64,000 bases of DNA from the NCBI GenBank assembly GCA_001643675.2, contig LSRY02000056.1:191001-255000 (forward strand), given 5' to 3'. The notes below the pieces were generated by a model. That model worked only from the letters and a program-made list of their open reading frames with translations. It searched no databases and was not told the origin of the DNA. Numbering within the stretch: position 1 is the first letter of the stretch; each line of letters opens with the position of its first letter. The position numbers and the translations under genes were made by a program. Of the stretch, positions 48,946 through 60,746 are shown piece by piece. Source of the stretch: Monocercomonoides exilis (lineage: Eukaryota; Preaxostyla; Oxymonadida; Polymastigidae).

Positions 48946-49082
48946 CGAAATCTTAATTTCCCCACAAATAATGAAAAAATAAAAATCTCAGATTTCTTTT
49001 TCAAAATAAAGGTTATGTTGTGACCCATCATAATATTTTCAATTTTTTTAAATGCCTTTTCAACGAAGTGAATACACGTAAA
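48946..49082. promoter_or_regulatory. Divergent promoter region, Utp12 protein / giant surface protein
   Basis: 137 bp between the opposite start codons. AT-rich, no named motif. Confidence 0.5.
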
Positions 49083-52000
49083 ATGATTTGTAATATATTG
49101 CATCTAATACTGATTTCTTGTACTTTTATTTTTGAAAACTTTTTCGCTTTTTCTGCGGAAAATAACTTCAATGAATCTTATCGTCATATTTCAAAGGATT
49201 CTGTTCATCAATCTTCTATTAGTCAATTTTATTTAACTTCAAATATGAAAAACATGAAATTATGTTTTGATATAAATTCATTGACTCGTTTAAATGATAA
49301 TTTATGCGCTGAAGTTTATCCATTAATCATTTCTTCTTTTGTTGGTAGTAATGCAACTTTGAACTGTTCATTTTGCAGTTTTTCCCAACGCTTAATGATT
49401 CATCAATTTATAGTAAAGAATCGTTCTATTTTTTCTTTTAAACAATGCACAATTTATATGGAAAAAATTTCGACTCCATTTGAACTTGAAAACGGACATG
49501 TCGACATTTCAAATCTTTCATTAAGAGCCTTTAAAACAAATGGAATTATTGCGCCGTTTTTTTCTTCTTCCAAAATTAAAAATTCCCAATTTGGATCAAT
49601 ATCAATTAATTCTTCTTCATTTTCATCTTTTTCAGTTCAAACAGCTCCTTTTCTTGACTCCTTATTAACATCGTCTTGCAACATTCATCACACTTCATTT
49701 TTCAACTTTTCAGTAAAGACATTTTCATCGAAGAGATTTTCGTTGTTTTCTGGCATGCATTCAACCGAAATTGACTCTTGCTTATTTTATTCAGTCATTG
49801 ATGCATTTCATGGTGGAATTGTTCGATCAATTAACAATCACTCATATAAATACTCTTCATTTAACAGTACTTATTTTCATTGTATTCGTACGACTAATGA
49901 GGTTGAAGAGAAAATTAATGCTTCTCAGATTGTTTCAAGATCATCAACATTTTTCATTGACGACGAATTCAGTGCATGCTCTTGTTCTTGCGCCGATGGA
50001 CAACAATGCTGCTGTGGAGGTGCTATTTATTTTTGTCCTGAAACATCTGATATGAAGGAACAAGATTGCTCAATATCTTTGGAAAGATGCTCATTTACAA
50101 CATGTGGAGCACATTGCACCTTTTTGGAAGCAACTGGAAATGAAACAGCAAAATCTTTTTATAGTACTCAACAAGATCAGTTTTTAAACAAAGAAAATGC
50201 CCAGAAAGAAGAAGAGAAATTATTTGAAAAATCACATACTACAGCCAACAATTCATCAGAAAAGAATGATTATTCCTTATCGAATCAAACGAACACAACT
50301 TCACTTTCATCTCATTCATCTTTGCACAAAACATCTTTTGTATCGGAAACATCGCCAGCTTCTCAATTCGCTCACTCAGTTCATTCGACTTCAAAGAGAT
50401 TTGCTTCTGACGCGCACTTATCACCTTGCCAATTAACTTCTGGTGGTGCTATTTTCTGCTCGAATGTGCGCAAGTTTCTGATGTGCAATTGTTCATTCAA
50501 CAAATGCGGTTCACAGGTACAATGGAATCAGCATGTCAAAAGTGGAGGTGCCGTATTTTTAAGTATTAATAAAAAACACTTTAGTGATTCATATGACCTT
50601 AAAAATGAGAAAAAAGAATGGTCTGAGTACCAAGATTCGTCGATTGTGATTCAAGGGAACAACTTTTCGCGTTGTTCGTCTGAAGAAGAAGGCGGTGCAA
50701 TGACACTTCTTTTTCCATCTTCCGAATCTTTTTTCTTCAGCTGGAATTATTTTATTTATTGCTGTTCCTCTTCAACAGCTGGAGGACAGCTGGCAATGTT
50801 TTTGCTGAGCAATCAAGAGCACCGATTGTCAAAAAATAATGAGAGCACTTTTATCAAAGACAAAGAAATTCCTTGTGATGAATCATATCCGAACAGCAAG
50901 TTTTGCTTCAAGTCAATAACATTTATTCAGAATGGAATGGGACACAAATCTGGAGATTTCTTTCTAGACATTTCTGCTTCAAATATGAGGCAATCTTCAA
51001 AAATGAGTTTTGTGGCCCAAAACAAGACGATTCAATCTGACCTACCACTTTTGTTTTCTTTCTGTATTTTCCATCATCAGTTGCTTAAAACTTCTGAAAT
51101 ACCTTCAGTTAATGCAGATACTGAATCACCTGCTTCATTAATTGTCACTCCTTCAAACTTAGTTATTCAAGATCCCTCCGTTTCGTTAACGTTTTCTCCT
51201 TTCGACAAATATTCATTTTCCACGTCTGTTTCTAACAGAGTATTTCATTCTGTTCTGGGCTCGCAAGATTCATGGCTTCCATACCACGAATGGAGTGTTC
51301 TAATAAACAAAAATGGTGGCAAAGATAGCGAAACTTGCGGATTGGGGTTTGATATCCCTTGTGCTTCAATAAAAGCAGCAGTTGAAATGACAAAAAGATC
51401 AAAAGGAATTAAATGGAAAATTATTATCACTAACACGTCATATGAACCATCGTGCCAATCTGCATATGAACAAGGCACAATAGTGATTGATGATGGAATG
51501 TCTGTTTCAATTACCGGGCAGAGTGCAGATGGAAAAGAAGAAGAGCAGGCAATAATTGTCCCAATTATACCGCTGAACTACGAATCAGCTTCGACATTTG
51601 CAACAAGATCCTCTTTATTTGCAGATATCTTCGAAGGTGATTCGCGGAAAATTTGGATGGAAATATCGGCGTCTTCGTGTGAAATAGAAGAGTTGCACTT
51701 TCAGGATGTTATTGAATCTCCATTTTCTGGGGTAGATATTTCATTTGTGATGTTTTCTGTTAAATTATCAACATTGAAAATGACCAAAGTTTCTTTCTCA
51801 TCAAAAAGCAGCTCCGAGCTCTTTTCAGTTTCAACTGTGTTTAAAGATTTTGCCTCTAAAGTTCCTCAATGCCCTCTTATTTACTGTGCTTCTTCCATTT
51901 TTTTAGTTACAAAATGCTCTTTTGACAGGCTTTATTCAAACGGAGGTACTTTATTTTTAATTGAAAACAATGCATCGCTGGGTTTCGAGGATCCAAGTAT

Positions 52001-55000
52001 TTCTTCCGCTCTTTCAGAAACATGGAAACTATCAGGAATAGAGGCAGTACATCTCCCTGAATATTTTCCGAATAACTCAAATCTTCCAGTTTCTTTCTTT
52101 GTCAACACAACATTCACAAACATCTCCTCGAAATCATCAACAACATATTTCCCATCAGTTATTTTTTCTGTTTCAGTTCCGCTTTGCTTACACAATTGCT
52201 CTTTTAACAGATGCACCTCAAGCGGTTCTTTTAGAGGAGGAGCTATTTTTGTTGCATTCGACGAAAAGGCAAACTTAATCCTATCAAATAACAAGGAGCA
52301 TGATCAGTTAGCAGACGATTTTAATTTAGACCATTGGAATGAAGAAAAACAGAATCACCAAACAATGTTGGAGCTAAACTTCAATAATGTATCATTTATT
52401 AATTGCGAGGCGGCACATTGCCCAATGCAGAAAGAAGCATCGTCTGTGACACTGTCAAATGGAGTGCCAAATCAGTCTGCTCAAAAAAGCAGAGGCGGTG
52501 CAATGTATTTATATCGAGGCAATATGCAGGAACAAGGCATTCCTTTTCTATCAATCTATCAATCTGATTTTGATAAAGTTTCCTCATCATTCAAGACGAC
52601 ACGCTTTGCGACAAAAATTTCATCAAATTTTGACAATTCAGCTGGTTCTTCTTTGTCTCTTATTCCATTTCAGATAAATTGTTGTTCATTTCTCAATAAT
52701 TATGCATCGATAGCAAATAACATATTCTTTTGCCTGCCTCATTTATCAAGCATTGATTTCACATCTTCTCTTTCTCCTCCACTTTTTCAGAATATGTGGG
52801 ACGATACCAACTCGCTTTTTGGATGTGAGCTGGATTCAGCGAATAACAAAGGTAGATATCGAGATATTGATCTTTGCCAGAACTTCTTTTATTCATCTTT
52901 ACGAGTTCATGTATCTTCTGATGCTTTACTCAACTTTGATGATCAGCCAATCTCAACAAATCTTAATCGTATTTCGTCTCAACATCGCAGTTTTGATTGG
53001 TTTTTGTGCGGTTCCTCGGAGCAGCCTTGCCAAACACTAACTGAAGCTGTTAAACATCTTCAAAATGGAGAAGATCGAGCGATCTCTATTGATTTCAATT
53101 ATGCTTCAACAATATTAACAGAAATCAACGATAACTTTGTATTTGGCGGAATAAGTGATTTATACGAAAGATGGGTTTTTGATGCGCACAAATGGAAAAA
53201 GCTTAAGAGTGGTGAAGAAGCACCTCATGCTCTTAAAACCAAGCAAAGCAAACCAAACGACATTTTTTCAAAATTTTCAACTAAAGATCATTCCCTAATA
53301 CAAAACAATGATTTGAATGATCATGGTGTTATTGTTATTGAAGATTCTTGTGTTGTTAGCAGTGCACTCATTATGAGCGATTGTGATATTGGCTGCGAAG
53401 AACAATCAAATAAAGCTTATGGAAGATCGCGCCACAACTCAAAGACACCTTGCCGCCTTGTATTCATAGAGAATAGAGCATCTATCAATCAAAATGCCAT
53501 TCCATCTGATTATTCTCAAAGTGATCACTTGAACGAAAATAACGGTAACTCTGTCTCATATTCAAATCCTTCATTTTTCTTCTTCAACAATAAACGATTG
53601 TATATAACACATTTAACAATTCAATTCTTCATGAACATTTCTGCCTCAACAAAGCCACCAGTTAATAATGAACTGGATTCGTTCTCAAGGGATGATCGAA
53701 CTGCAACTTTGTTATTAAATGATTCTGAGGAAAAATATAGTCCTTCTGACATAAGCGCACTCATTGTATCCACCAAGGGATTAGTGTGGATACAGAAATG
53801 CATTTTGGACCAATCGAATTCATATTATTCGCAAGATAATAATTACAACCACAATCACATTTCTCCTTATTGTGTTATGGAGTTTCCTTCGCTTGTTCTT
53901 CTTCTTTCAGGTTCGTTGCATGTTGACGATCTCCAAGTCACGTCTTCTGTTACTTCGTCTTCACTCTTTATCATCAGTTCAAGAAGTGACCAAGTGTTTG
54001 TGCACGATATGATACTAAACAATCTGACATTATATGATGGTTCTGTTATTACAATCACAGACGAAGATTCTGCGGATGCAAAAAATGTGATAACCACACA
54101 GAGACTTCACCATCTTAAAGTTGAAGTTCGAAGATGTGATTGCAGCGGTCTTATTTCTGCTTCAGGCTCGACATCAGAAAATCATGCACAACCATCATTT
54201 TTCTGTATGGCCTTTGATAATTACGAAGAAAACGATTTATCAGAACGAACTGATAATTTATTGATTTTTAATGTGATCGAAGCGTTAATAACTGATTGCT
54301 CATTCAAAAACTGCAGCTCCTGTTCTCAGAAAGGGGGAACCATTTATGCGAATCTATCAAAAGCCAATTCACTTCATCTGACAAAATGCGATTTCATCAA
54401 CTCTTCTGTGACTCCCTTTGAGAAAGAATCGCAAATAACAGGAAGAGGAAGCTGCCTCTATTTGGAACGCATTTCTGATTTATCAGATTTCTTCATCGGA
54501 AAAATAACACTACGGCAATCGGAGTCCAGCGGAGGTGCTGTTACAAGCCAAAACGCCTTTTTCTTTGAATGCGATTCGCTCAAGAAAACTATCAAACCGT
54601 ATCAATTTCGATTTGATCGCAGACCAAAATTCAGTGGCTTTCAGCCTCATTCGATGACTGGAGCTGAAATAAACCACAAGATAAATGCATCAGTTGACGA
54701 TGATACAATTAACTCAAACGATGAAAATAAAAACATCCTTCTTCTGGATAATTGCTTAGCAGCGAAACAGTTTGACGTTGTATTCGCGGGGGGATTATTA
54801 GCAAAATACCAACAAAAGGCAACAATAGACAATGCATTTATTTTACACCATCAAAATGAAGATGATTGCGGAGAAACTCCGAGTCATCCGTGCTCTTCAC
54901 TAAATAGCGCAGTGGAACATCTTTCATTTCACACAAATTCGTCAATTGTTATCATTGGTTCATTGTTGATTAGCGAAGAAGTTGACCTTTCGATGGCGGC

Positions 55001-57986
55001 TATAACCTCACTTCGAATGTACAACAAACAAGAAAATGAAAGAAAAGTTTTGAATCACAATTTTGAAGGGAATGACAAAAATGTTGCACCTTCTCCAATA
55101 AATATTTCTGTTCGTACTGCATCATCAAATAACAGCACGTATTCATTTGAGAATATTGCAACTTTGATTCTATCAAACAATGCCACAATCAACAAACAAA
55201 GAGGATTACTGGAAAATCACGCAGACTTGTTCTTACGTGATCTCATGATTGTTACCACTTACGATTTAAACATCGCATTTACATCTATTATTGTCTCTAG
55301 AAATGGATTGCTGAGCATCAGCGAGATTGTTTTTGATGGGCGCGTTACTTATCCAGATTCTGCACTTTCTGACAATCCTTCAGCTAAATCCAATGAAAAA
55401 CGTAAGCACGCTTCTTCAGAAGTTGTAAAGCATATTCCGTCAATCAGCTGCTCTTTGTTGTGCATTGAAAGCGGGCAACTTGCACTTCAGCGTGTGCTCG
55501 TCTGTTTCATGCATTTTCTTTCTTCTCCTTTCGAAATAGTTGCATTTGCTGATGTTGCACTGTCTGAACTCACTGTTTACGATACACTGTGCAAGGACTG
55601 TCCAATAATTAGAATAATCTCTCAGGAAGACTTCCTTGATGAAGAATCCGTTTTTGAAAATAATCTAACACATCCAAATGAGATTGACGAAGATAACTGC
55701 AAAAAGCGATTTCAGGCGTTGTTCATATCAGCCGATTCTCCGCCATCTTTCCATCTTGCAGATTCTGTTTTTTCAAATATTACTCGAAACGACATTGGAT
55801 GCTCCGTGCTTGAAGCAGTTCCTTCGGATTATGTTCAAGAAAAGGAGACGAGTATATATACAGACAATACAACAAATGATAATTTATTCATTGAAAACGA
55901 CAATTCATTTACTCTGACAAATGTCATGCTGCATCATACAAAAGTCCAATCCTTCACGATTCTTCCAATTGTTCTCTTCAACACAAAGTTTATGATCAAT
56001 TCTTGCTTTGATGAACAAGGAGCCGCAATTGCAATTCATAATACAACATGCCTAGGATATTCATGCTCATTTATAGGCACTGTGCTATCTGAAGGCAATC
56101 GAACAAACAAGAAACGGATAAGAAAAGCTGTTTCATCTCAACAATCTTTTCGTAATGCATCAATTTTGATTGAACAGTCAGATGTGCACATCGATGAAAT
56201 GAGAAATCAAAATAACACAAACGATGATGATTCACCCCGAAGTGAATCTCCGCAAGACAATAGCATGTGCTCATGGCAATCTTCGATGCTTCATTTCTCA
56301 AAATGTTCTTCTTCATTCACAAACTGTTCGTTTTCATATGCTTCTTCTGGTGCTCTTTCTGTTATATCGTCTTCTGTTGTTTCGATTGCAGATTCAAGGT
56401 TCTTCAAAAATGATCCCTCAATTGAGAAATATCCTTCAATGCGAAGAAATATCTTTTGTTCAGACAAAAGTTCTGTGTTCATTATCGACAAAAGCAATGG
56501 AGATGAGACATTTGACGATTGTTACAGCATGAATAATTTTAATTCTGCGATTAATCTCAGCGAAGAGGAAACCGATGACAGACTTCCATCTTTAACACAC
56601 TTTGTTGGAAAAGGAAGTGCTGATACAGTTCCCCCTACGTATAAATCCGTACAGGCGCTGTGGATTTTAGCAGAAAATGGATGCTCCGTTGAAGGTGTGC
56701 GAAACGATCAGCATAAATCTCTCTTGTTTGTACCATCAATTCTGTCTTCAATTCTGGGCATTCCAAAAGAAGGTACTGTGTGCTCTATTCGCATCCATGG
56801 AGCCAATTTGTATCCATGTGGCATTTGGTTTGAAGTCGTTGATGCTTCATCAAATTTGAGGAGTATCGGCGAATGGAACTTTACAAATTATGTTAATGAA
56901 AGTTATGCAATTGGCCACATTCCATTAGATTTCATTTCTCCATTGTTCAAAAACGATAAACACCAAAAGACTTTTTCAGCATCGAGATTATCAAACCTAA
57001 AGGAAACCATCCATACACATGCTTTAAAAGACAAAAATGCGCAAAATACATCAAAGCTTTTGTCTAATTCACCATCACCGTCAAATGAGAATTCACAAAA
57101 TTCAACTTCCATTCCCTCATTTTCGGCCTCATCATCTTCGACAAAGCCTCTTGTCTTTATCAAGCTTCACTGCTTTCCTCCATCTACATCAACGCCATTC
57201 TGCACTCCTCTTGCTCCTCTTACAATTGAAGGCGATATACGCGAAAGTTCTACAACTCAGTCATATTTTATACCTGTCTTTATTTCGATAGCCTGCTTTC
57301 TCGTTCTTGTGGTTATTGTTGTGAGGTGCGTGAGATGGCAGCTTGGAGTGCGGAGAGCTAAGAAGCGAGCGCTGAGGAGAAAGAAGCGTGAGCAAAGGCA
57401 AAGAGAAGAGGAAAGGGAGCAGGAGAGATTGAATCTCGAATGGTTCAATGAGCGTGAAAGAGAAAGGCTGCTCAAAGCAATTGTTAGTAATTACAATGGA
57501 GAAAGAAGAGAAGGACCAAGAGATGAATTCTCAGCACACAGTTTGAATGCTAACCCAGATGCAGATTCTGAAAATAACACTGAAGGACGCAACAGACAGG
57601 GAATCAATCGCAATCAAAGCTTCATTTCTCGCATTGTGTCGTTTTTCCATTTGGACGAAGATGTGCTGAATGAAGATTCAACATCTGAAAGCTCTAATGA
57701 AGACAGTGAATCTTCGCCTTCAGATAATTACAGCGTTCTTTCCAATGCTTCCTCTTCGTCGTCTTCTTCTGGTTTGTCCTCCTCCTCATCTTCTTCTTTA
57801 GGCATTTTACCTACAACTCCGTCTTCTTCTTCAAAGAAAAAGCACCATTCAAGTTATCATCACAGAAAAAGAAAGGACATTCTTCAGTATCAGCCAATTG
57901 ATGGTGCTGTTCTTCCTTCTGTAAATGAAAGTAATATTCCAGATGCTCCATTCCCTTCGCCATCCCCTGTTGGATTTGAAAAATGA
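49083..57986 (+). CDS. Giant beta-helix surface protein, type I membrane protein, 2967 residues
   Basis: Single uninterrupted exon. The frame is open from 49020, but the first ATG is at 49083 and begins a clear signal peptide (MICNILHLILISCTFIFENF, cleavage likely after FAFSA). The ectodomain repeats short beta-strand turns with GGA-type motifs (CCCGGAIYF, SGGAIFCSN, SGGAVFLSI, EGGAMTLLF, RGGAIFVAF, RGGAMYLYR) and many Asn sequons, typical of right-handed parallel beta-helices. Three modules of the form Cys-Gly...Pro-Cys followed by a helix divide it: CGLGFDIPC (752), CGSSEQPC (1309) and CGETPSHPC (1929). One hydrophobic span (YFIPVFISIACFLVLVVIVV, from 2728) is followed by a strongly basic stop-transfer sequence and a 219-residue cytosolic tail rich in Glu/Arg and then Ser. 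It is probably a cell-surface adhesin or recognition protein. The two broken copies in this window share the Cys module. The ligand is unknown. Confidence 0.9.
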   Translation: MICNILHLILISCTFIFENFFAFSAENNFNESYRHISKDSVHQSSISQFYLTSNMKNMKLCFDINSLTRLNDNLCAEVYPLIISSFVGSNATLNCSFCSFSQRLMIHQFIVKNRSIFSFKQCTIYMEKISTPFELENGHVDISNLSLRAFKTNGIIAPFFSSSKIKNSQFGSISINSSSFSSFSVQTAPFLDSLLTSSCNIHHTSFFNFSVKTFSSKRFSLFSGMHSTEIDSCLFYSVIDAFHGGIVRSINNHSYKYSSFNSTYFHCIRTTNEVEEKINASQIVSRSSTFFIDDEFSACSCSCADGQQCCCGGAIYFCPETSDMKEQDCSISLERCSFTTCGAHCTFLEATGNETAKSFYSTQQDQFLNKENAQKEEEKLFEKSHTTANNSSEKNDYSLSNQTNTTSLSSHSSLHKTSFVSETSPASQFAHSVHSTSKRFASDAHLSPCQLTSGGAIFCSNVRKFLMCNCSFNKCGSQVQWNQHVKSGGAVFLSINKKHFSDSYDLKNEKKEWSEYQDSSIVIQGNNFSRCSSEEEGGAMTLLFPSSESFFFSWNYFIYCCSSSTAGGQLAMFLLSNQEHRLSKNNESTFIKDKEIPCDESYPNSKFCFKSITFIQNGMGHKSGDFFLDISASNMRQSSKMSFVAQNKTIQSDLPLLFSFCIFHHQLLKTSEIPSVNADTESPASLIVTPSNLVIQDPSVSLTFSPFDKYSFSTSVSNRVFHSVLGSQDSWLPYHEWSVLINKNGGKDSETCGLGFDIPCASIKAAVEMTKRSKGIKWKIIITNTSYEPSCQSAYEQGTIVIDDGMSVSITGQSADGKEEEQAIIVPIIPLNYESASTFATRSSLFADIFEGDSRKIWMEISASSCEIEELHFQDVIESPFSGVDISFVMFSVKLSTLKMTKVSFSSKSSSELFSVSTVFKDFASKVPQCPLIYCASSIFLVTKCSFDRLYSNGGTLFLIENNASLGFEDPSISSALSETWKLSGIEAVHLPEYFPNNSNLPVSFFVNTTFTNISSKSSTTYFPSVIFSVSVPLCLHNCSFNRCTSSGSFRGGAIFVAFDEKANLILSNNKEHDQLADDFNLDHWNEEKQNHQTMLELNFNNVSFINCEAAHCPMQKEASSVTLSNGVPNQSAQKSRGGAMYLYRGNMQEQGIPFLSIYQSDFDKVSSSFKTTRFATKISSNFDNSAGSSLSLIPFQINCCSFLNNYASIANNIFFCLPHLSSIDFTSSLSPPLFQNMWDDTNSLFGCELDSANNKGRYRDIDLCQNFFYSSLRVHVSSDALLNFDDQPISTNLNRISSQHRSFDWFLCGSSEQPCQTLTEAVKHLQNGEDRAISIDFNYASTILTEINDNFVFGGISDLYERWVFDAHKWKKLKSGEEAPHALKTKQSKPNDIFSKFSTKDHSLIQNNDLNDHGVIVIEDSCVVSSALIMSDCDIGCEEQSNKAYGRSRHNSKTPCRLVFIENRASINQNAIPSDYSQSDHLNENNGNSVSYSNPSFFFFNNKRLYITHLTIQFFMNISASTKPPVNNELDSFSRDDRTATLLLNDSEEKYSPSDISALIVSTKGLVWIQKCILDQSNSYYSQDNNYNHNHISPYCVMEFPSLVLLLSGSLHVDDLQVTSSVTSSSLFIISSRSDQVFVHDMILNNLTLYDGSVITITDEDSADAKNVITTQRLHHLKVEVRRCDCSGLISASGSTSENHAQPSFFCMAFDNYEENDLSERTDNLLIFNVIEALITDCSFKNCSSCSQKGGTIYANLSKANSLHLTKCDFINSSVTPFEKESQITGRGSCLYLERISDLSDFFIGKITLRQSESSGGAVTSQNAFFFECDSLKKTIKPYQFRFDRRPKFSGFQPHSMTGAEINHKINASVDDDTINSNDENKNILLLDNCLAAKQFDVVFAGGLLAKYQQKATIDNAFILHHQNEDDCGETPSHPCSSLNSAVEHLSFHTNSSIVIIGSLLISEEVDLSMAAITSLRMYNKQENERKVLNHNFEGNDKNVAPSPINISVRTASSNNSTYSFENIATLILSNNATINKQRGLLENHADLFLRDLMIVTTYDLNIAFTSIIVSRNGLLSISEIVFDGRVTYPDSALSDNPSAKSNEKRKHASSEVVKHIPSISCSLLCIESGQLALQRVLVCFMHFLSSPFEIVAFADVALSELTVYDTLCKDCPIIRIISQEDFLDEESVFENNLTHPNEIDEDNCKKRFQALFISADSPPSFHLADSVFSNITRNDIGCSVLEAVPSDYVQEKETSIYTDNTTNDNLFIENDNSFTLTNVMLHHTKVQSFTILPIVLFNTKFMINSCFDEQGAAIAIHNTTCLGYSCSFIGTVLSEGNRTNKKRIRKAVSSQQSFRNASILIEQSDVHIDEMRNQNNTNDDDSPRSESPQDNSMCSWQSSMLHFSKCSSSFTNCSFSYASSGALSVISSSVVSIADSRFFKNDPSIEKYPSMRRNIFCSDKSSVFIIDKSNGDETFDDCYSMNNFNSAINLSEEETDDRLPSLTHFVGKGSADTVPPTYKSVQALWILAENGCSVEGVRNDQHKSLLFVPSILSSILGIPKEGTVCSIRIHGANLYPCGIWFEVVDASSNLRSIGEWNFTNYVNESYAIGHIPLDFISPLFKNDKHQKTFSASRLSNLKETIHTHALKDKNAQNTSKLLSNSPSPSNENSQNSTSIPSFSASSSSTKPLVFIKLHCFPPSTSTPFCTPLAPLTIEGDIRESSTTQSYFIPVFISIACFLVLVVIVVRCVRWQLGVRRAKKRALRRKKREQRQREEEREQERLNLEWFNERERERLLKAIVSNYNGERREGPRDEFSAHSLNANPDADSENNTEGRNRQGINRNQSFISRIVSFFHLDEDVLNEDSTSESSNEDSESSPSDNYSVLSNASSSSSSSGLSSSSSSSLGILPTTPSSSSKKKHHSSYHHRKRKDILQYQPIDGAVLPSVNESNIPDAPFPSPSPVGFEK

Positions 57987-58860
57987 TATTGCATTTTTTT
58001 GATATGTTTTTTTCGATATTTATTACATATTTTAACGAAGTATGTTGATTTCAATAATTTTATTAGTAATTCAAAATACACAGTTAGACAATTTTTTATT
58101 TTCACTATTTATGTTTTTTGCTGCTGTTCTGCCTTTAATCATTTTATGTATGATTGCTTTTTCTTTTTGTAGAATATTTATTTCTTTGATATTTTAAATA
58201 ACATGAGTTCTTTTAAACCTGAGTGCTTATAGAAAGAATTAGCTCAAACAAATAATAGCTTGAATATGATTCTCAAAAAAATTGTCCATTTCACCATCAA
58301 CAATTGAAACTTGGCCATTTATCTCAGAAAGAAAAAAACAATATATTCAACGGAGTTGATGAAAACAAAATCTTAATGCAGAATTATCAAAAAATTTCAA
58401 GTGATGTTTAAATAACATTTCAAAGATACTGTTAATCACAAAGAAACCAATAAAAATTCATGAAAGAATAAAATAAACACTAAATCAACAAAATAAGTAC
58501 TTGATTTATAACTTACTCAGAAAAAAAAAAATTTCAAAAGTTAACAGGAAGGCCTTGCTATGAAATGAAGAGTGCAATATTTCAAGAAAAAGAAAGAAGA
58601 GTATCATTAGTGGGAGTAGTTAAGAAGAGCAACACAGTAATAAAACGAATTAAAAAAAAGAAAATTTGGATTAAAATCTACACAAATTTCAAAAAGAAAT
58701 AAATAATTATTTGTGCATTATTCAATATGTCCACTGTCGAAGACTCAAATACACAATAAAATATAAAAGAAAAGAAAATGACTCTTTAGAAGCAAGCGTA
58801 ACTTATGCAATCTGTTTCTCTCTTCTCGAATAAATACTTTAATTTACTCCTCTTTCGTTC
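57987..58860. other. Intergenic stretch
   Basis: Convergent 3' regions of the surface protein and acyltransferase genes. AT-rich, nothing recognisable. Confidence 0.5.
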
Positions 58861-59939
58861 TCATTCAAGAATAGCTGCAGTTGTGTCTTTTGTTATTTGG
58901 TCATACATTCCACAAACTTCGTCATATCCTTCCCGAAACAGCTTATCACACTCCGCGTAAAAATCTTCCCAATTCTTAAATTTCGTTGGATCGACAATCT
59001 CTTTGCAATTCAAAACACATACTCCTCTTAATCTCTTGTTATCATTGCACCCAACTCCTTCAATAATATTATTTGGAAGTGCTTCGGGATCAATGTTGAC
59101 GTCTGCCGAATGAATAAACATTTTTTTCTCTCGCACAATATTTTGGCTTCCTTCACATGGAAGGATCATAACAGGAATTTTTTGTTGGTAAGCAATTCTA
59201 AATGTTCCAGTTCTAAAAAATTTATTGACAATAAATAAATAAATTTAAAAATAATTACAAAATTAAAAAAATATTACCTAATTCGCTGTATAACCCTTTC
59301 AGCTTTTCTGTGACCCTCGGGGAAAATAAGAAGTCGTGGATTTCTGATCATATTTTTGAATATAGCGCAAATGAATAAAACATATCATCATACATTGAAT
59401 CGACGCAGTTTTTATATCTTTCACCAGTTTTCTGCATTTTTTGATTAAGTTCTTCAATATTTTGATTTTTTGATGGCGAACTCTAATTTAACAGATTTGA
59501 AAACTTTTCAAAAATAATTAAAAATTACAAACTCTTCTAAAAAAAAGTAAGTTTCCACCAAGATATGCGGAAAGAGCACCAAGAGGCATTACCAAAGCTA
59601 CAGCAAGCCTAAAAATTTGTTTAATACAAACAAAAAGCAAAAATGAGCAAACCTGCAAATACAAGAAGGAAATGCCATTGCACTTTGTATGAAAAAATCT
59701 GCCCATCCCTTATGAGAGGCAACAATTATTCCATTGAAATTATCAATTGTTTGTCTTTCCTTTCCCATGCGATAGGTTTTTATTCTCATGAGTTTTAGAA
59801 TTTCCACAGATCCGCAATCATATATATCTCTTGGATCCAAAAACGGAAGCAATAGTCCCCATTTAGTAGTTAAAACAGTTACATAATACAATAAATGCAA
59901 AAGGTTCTTTATTTTAATAAAAAAACTAATAATTGACAT
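58861..59939 (-). CDS. PlsC-family acyltransferase (lysophospholipid acyltransferase-like)
   Basis: Five exons on the minus strand: 59939-59653, 59608-59533, 59482-59394, 59343-59278 and 59212-58861. Introns are about 44-65 bp, and the exons give 289 residues. The frame runs past the ATG, but MSIISFFIKIKNLLHLLYYV is the first ATG-led start and begins with a hydrophobic helix. Motif I is SHKGWADFFIQ (His76-x4-Asp81, the catalytic pair). Motif III is LLIFPEGHRKAERVI, spanning residues 155-169 (Pro159-Glu160-Gly161 binds the glycerol phosphate), and motif IV is KIPVMILPCEGSQ. These define the glycerolipid acyltransferase fold, which adds a fatty acid to lysophosphatidate or a similar acceptor at the ER membrane. 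The substrate cannot be decided from sequence. His replaces the more common Thr in FPEGT. The intron between exons 3 and 4 contains a chance continuation of the frame. Confidence 0.85.
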
Positions 59940-60746
59940 TTGTGTTTTTATGGGATAATTTTTGGAAGAAAACACGTGAACTTTTTTTATCTGTCAGATA
60001 ATATTTCTTTTTTTTTGTAATATTCGTTCACAACAATTCCGATAACAATTATCACTTATTTAATGAAAAAATACACTTTTCTATTTTCTTTTATTGTTTT
60101 TGGGAAATTTCATAAAAACTCTTTCTTTTTTGGAATAAGAACAAAAATATTTCTCTTGTTTCAATGTTCAATGCTCCATTTGGGATATGTGAGTTGACCA
60201 GGTTTTTTTTTAAAGTTTTAAAACAAGTTATTAAAATGAAAACATTTCAATTTTTAAAAGTATTAATTTTTTTTTTTAAAACGAAAGTCAATTTCAAGAA
60301 AAATAAACCGAAGACTGACCCAAAAAAATCAGCTGACATTCAAACAAGAACACTCATTGAAATAATGAAATAGCGCAATACTAATTTGAAATAATAATAA
60401 CAATAACAAAAAGAAATAATAATAAAAAAAACTTCGGATGACAAACTATCTTTCAGAAACAAAAAGAAACATCTATACAAATCCAACCACTTATTGAAAT
60501 GAACGCCAAAAGTGCAATAACAATAATAATGCAAAAAGAAAAGAAAAAGAAAAAAAAAATTCCAACTAAAAAGATTGGCTACAGAACATTTGTATTTTAT
60601 AATGCACAACAATCAATATCACAAACTATTCAATTTAAAAAATGCAGATAAAAATAAAAAAAAAAACAAAAACAAAAACAAAAACAAAAAAGCAACAAAA
60701 GAATATTAACATATCCAAATCAAGAACAACTTCCCATATCACCAGC
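59940..60746. other. Intergenic stretch with simple repeats
   Basis: AT-rich. It contains scattered ATA/AAT microsatellites near 60390-60430 and the CAAAAA array listed separately. The 69-codon plus-strand frame at 60164-60373 is Lys/Phe-rich and looks like chance. Confidence 0.5.
60656..60690 (+). repeat. CAAAAA microsatellite
   Basis: An A-run followed by about four tandem CAAAAA units, just 3' of the ATG4 gene end. Confidence 0.8.
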
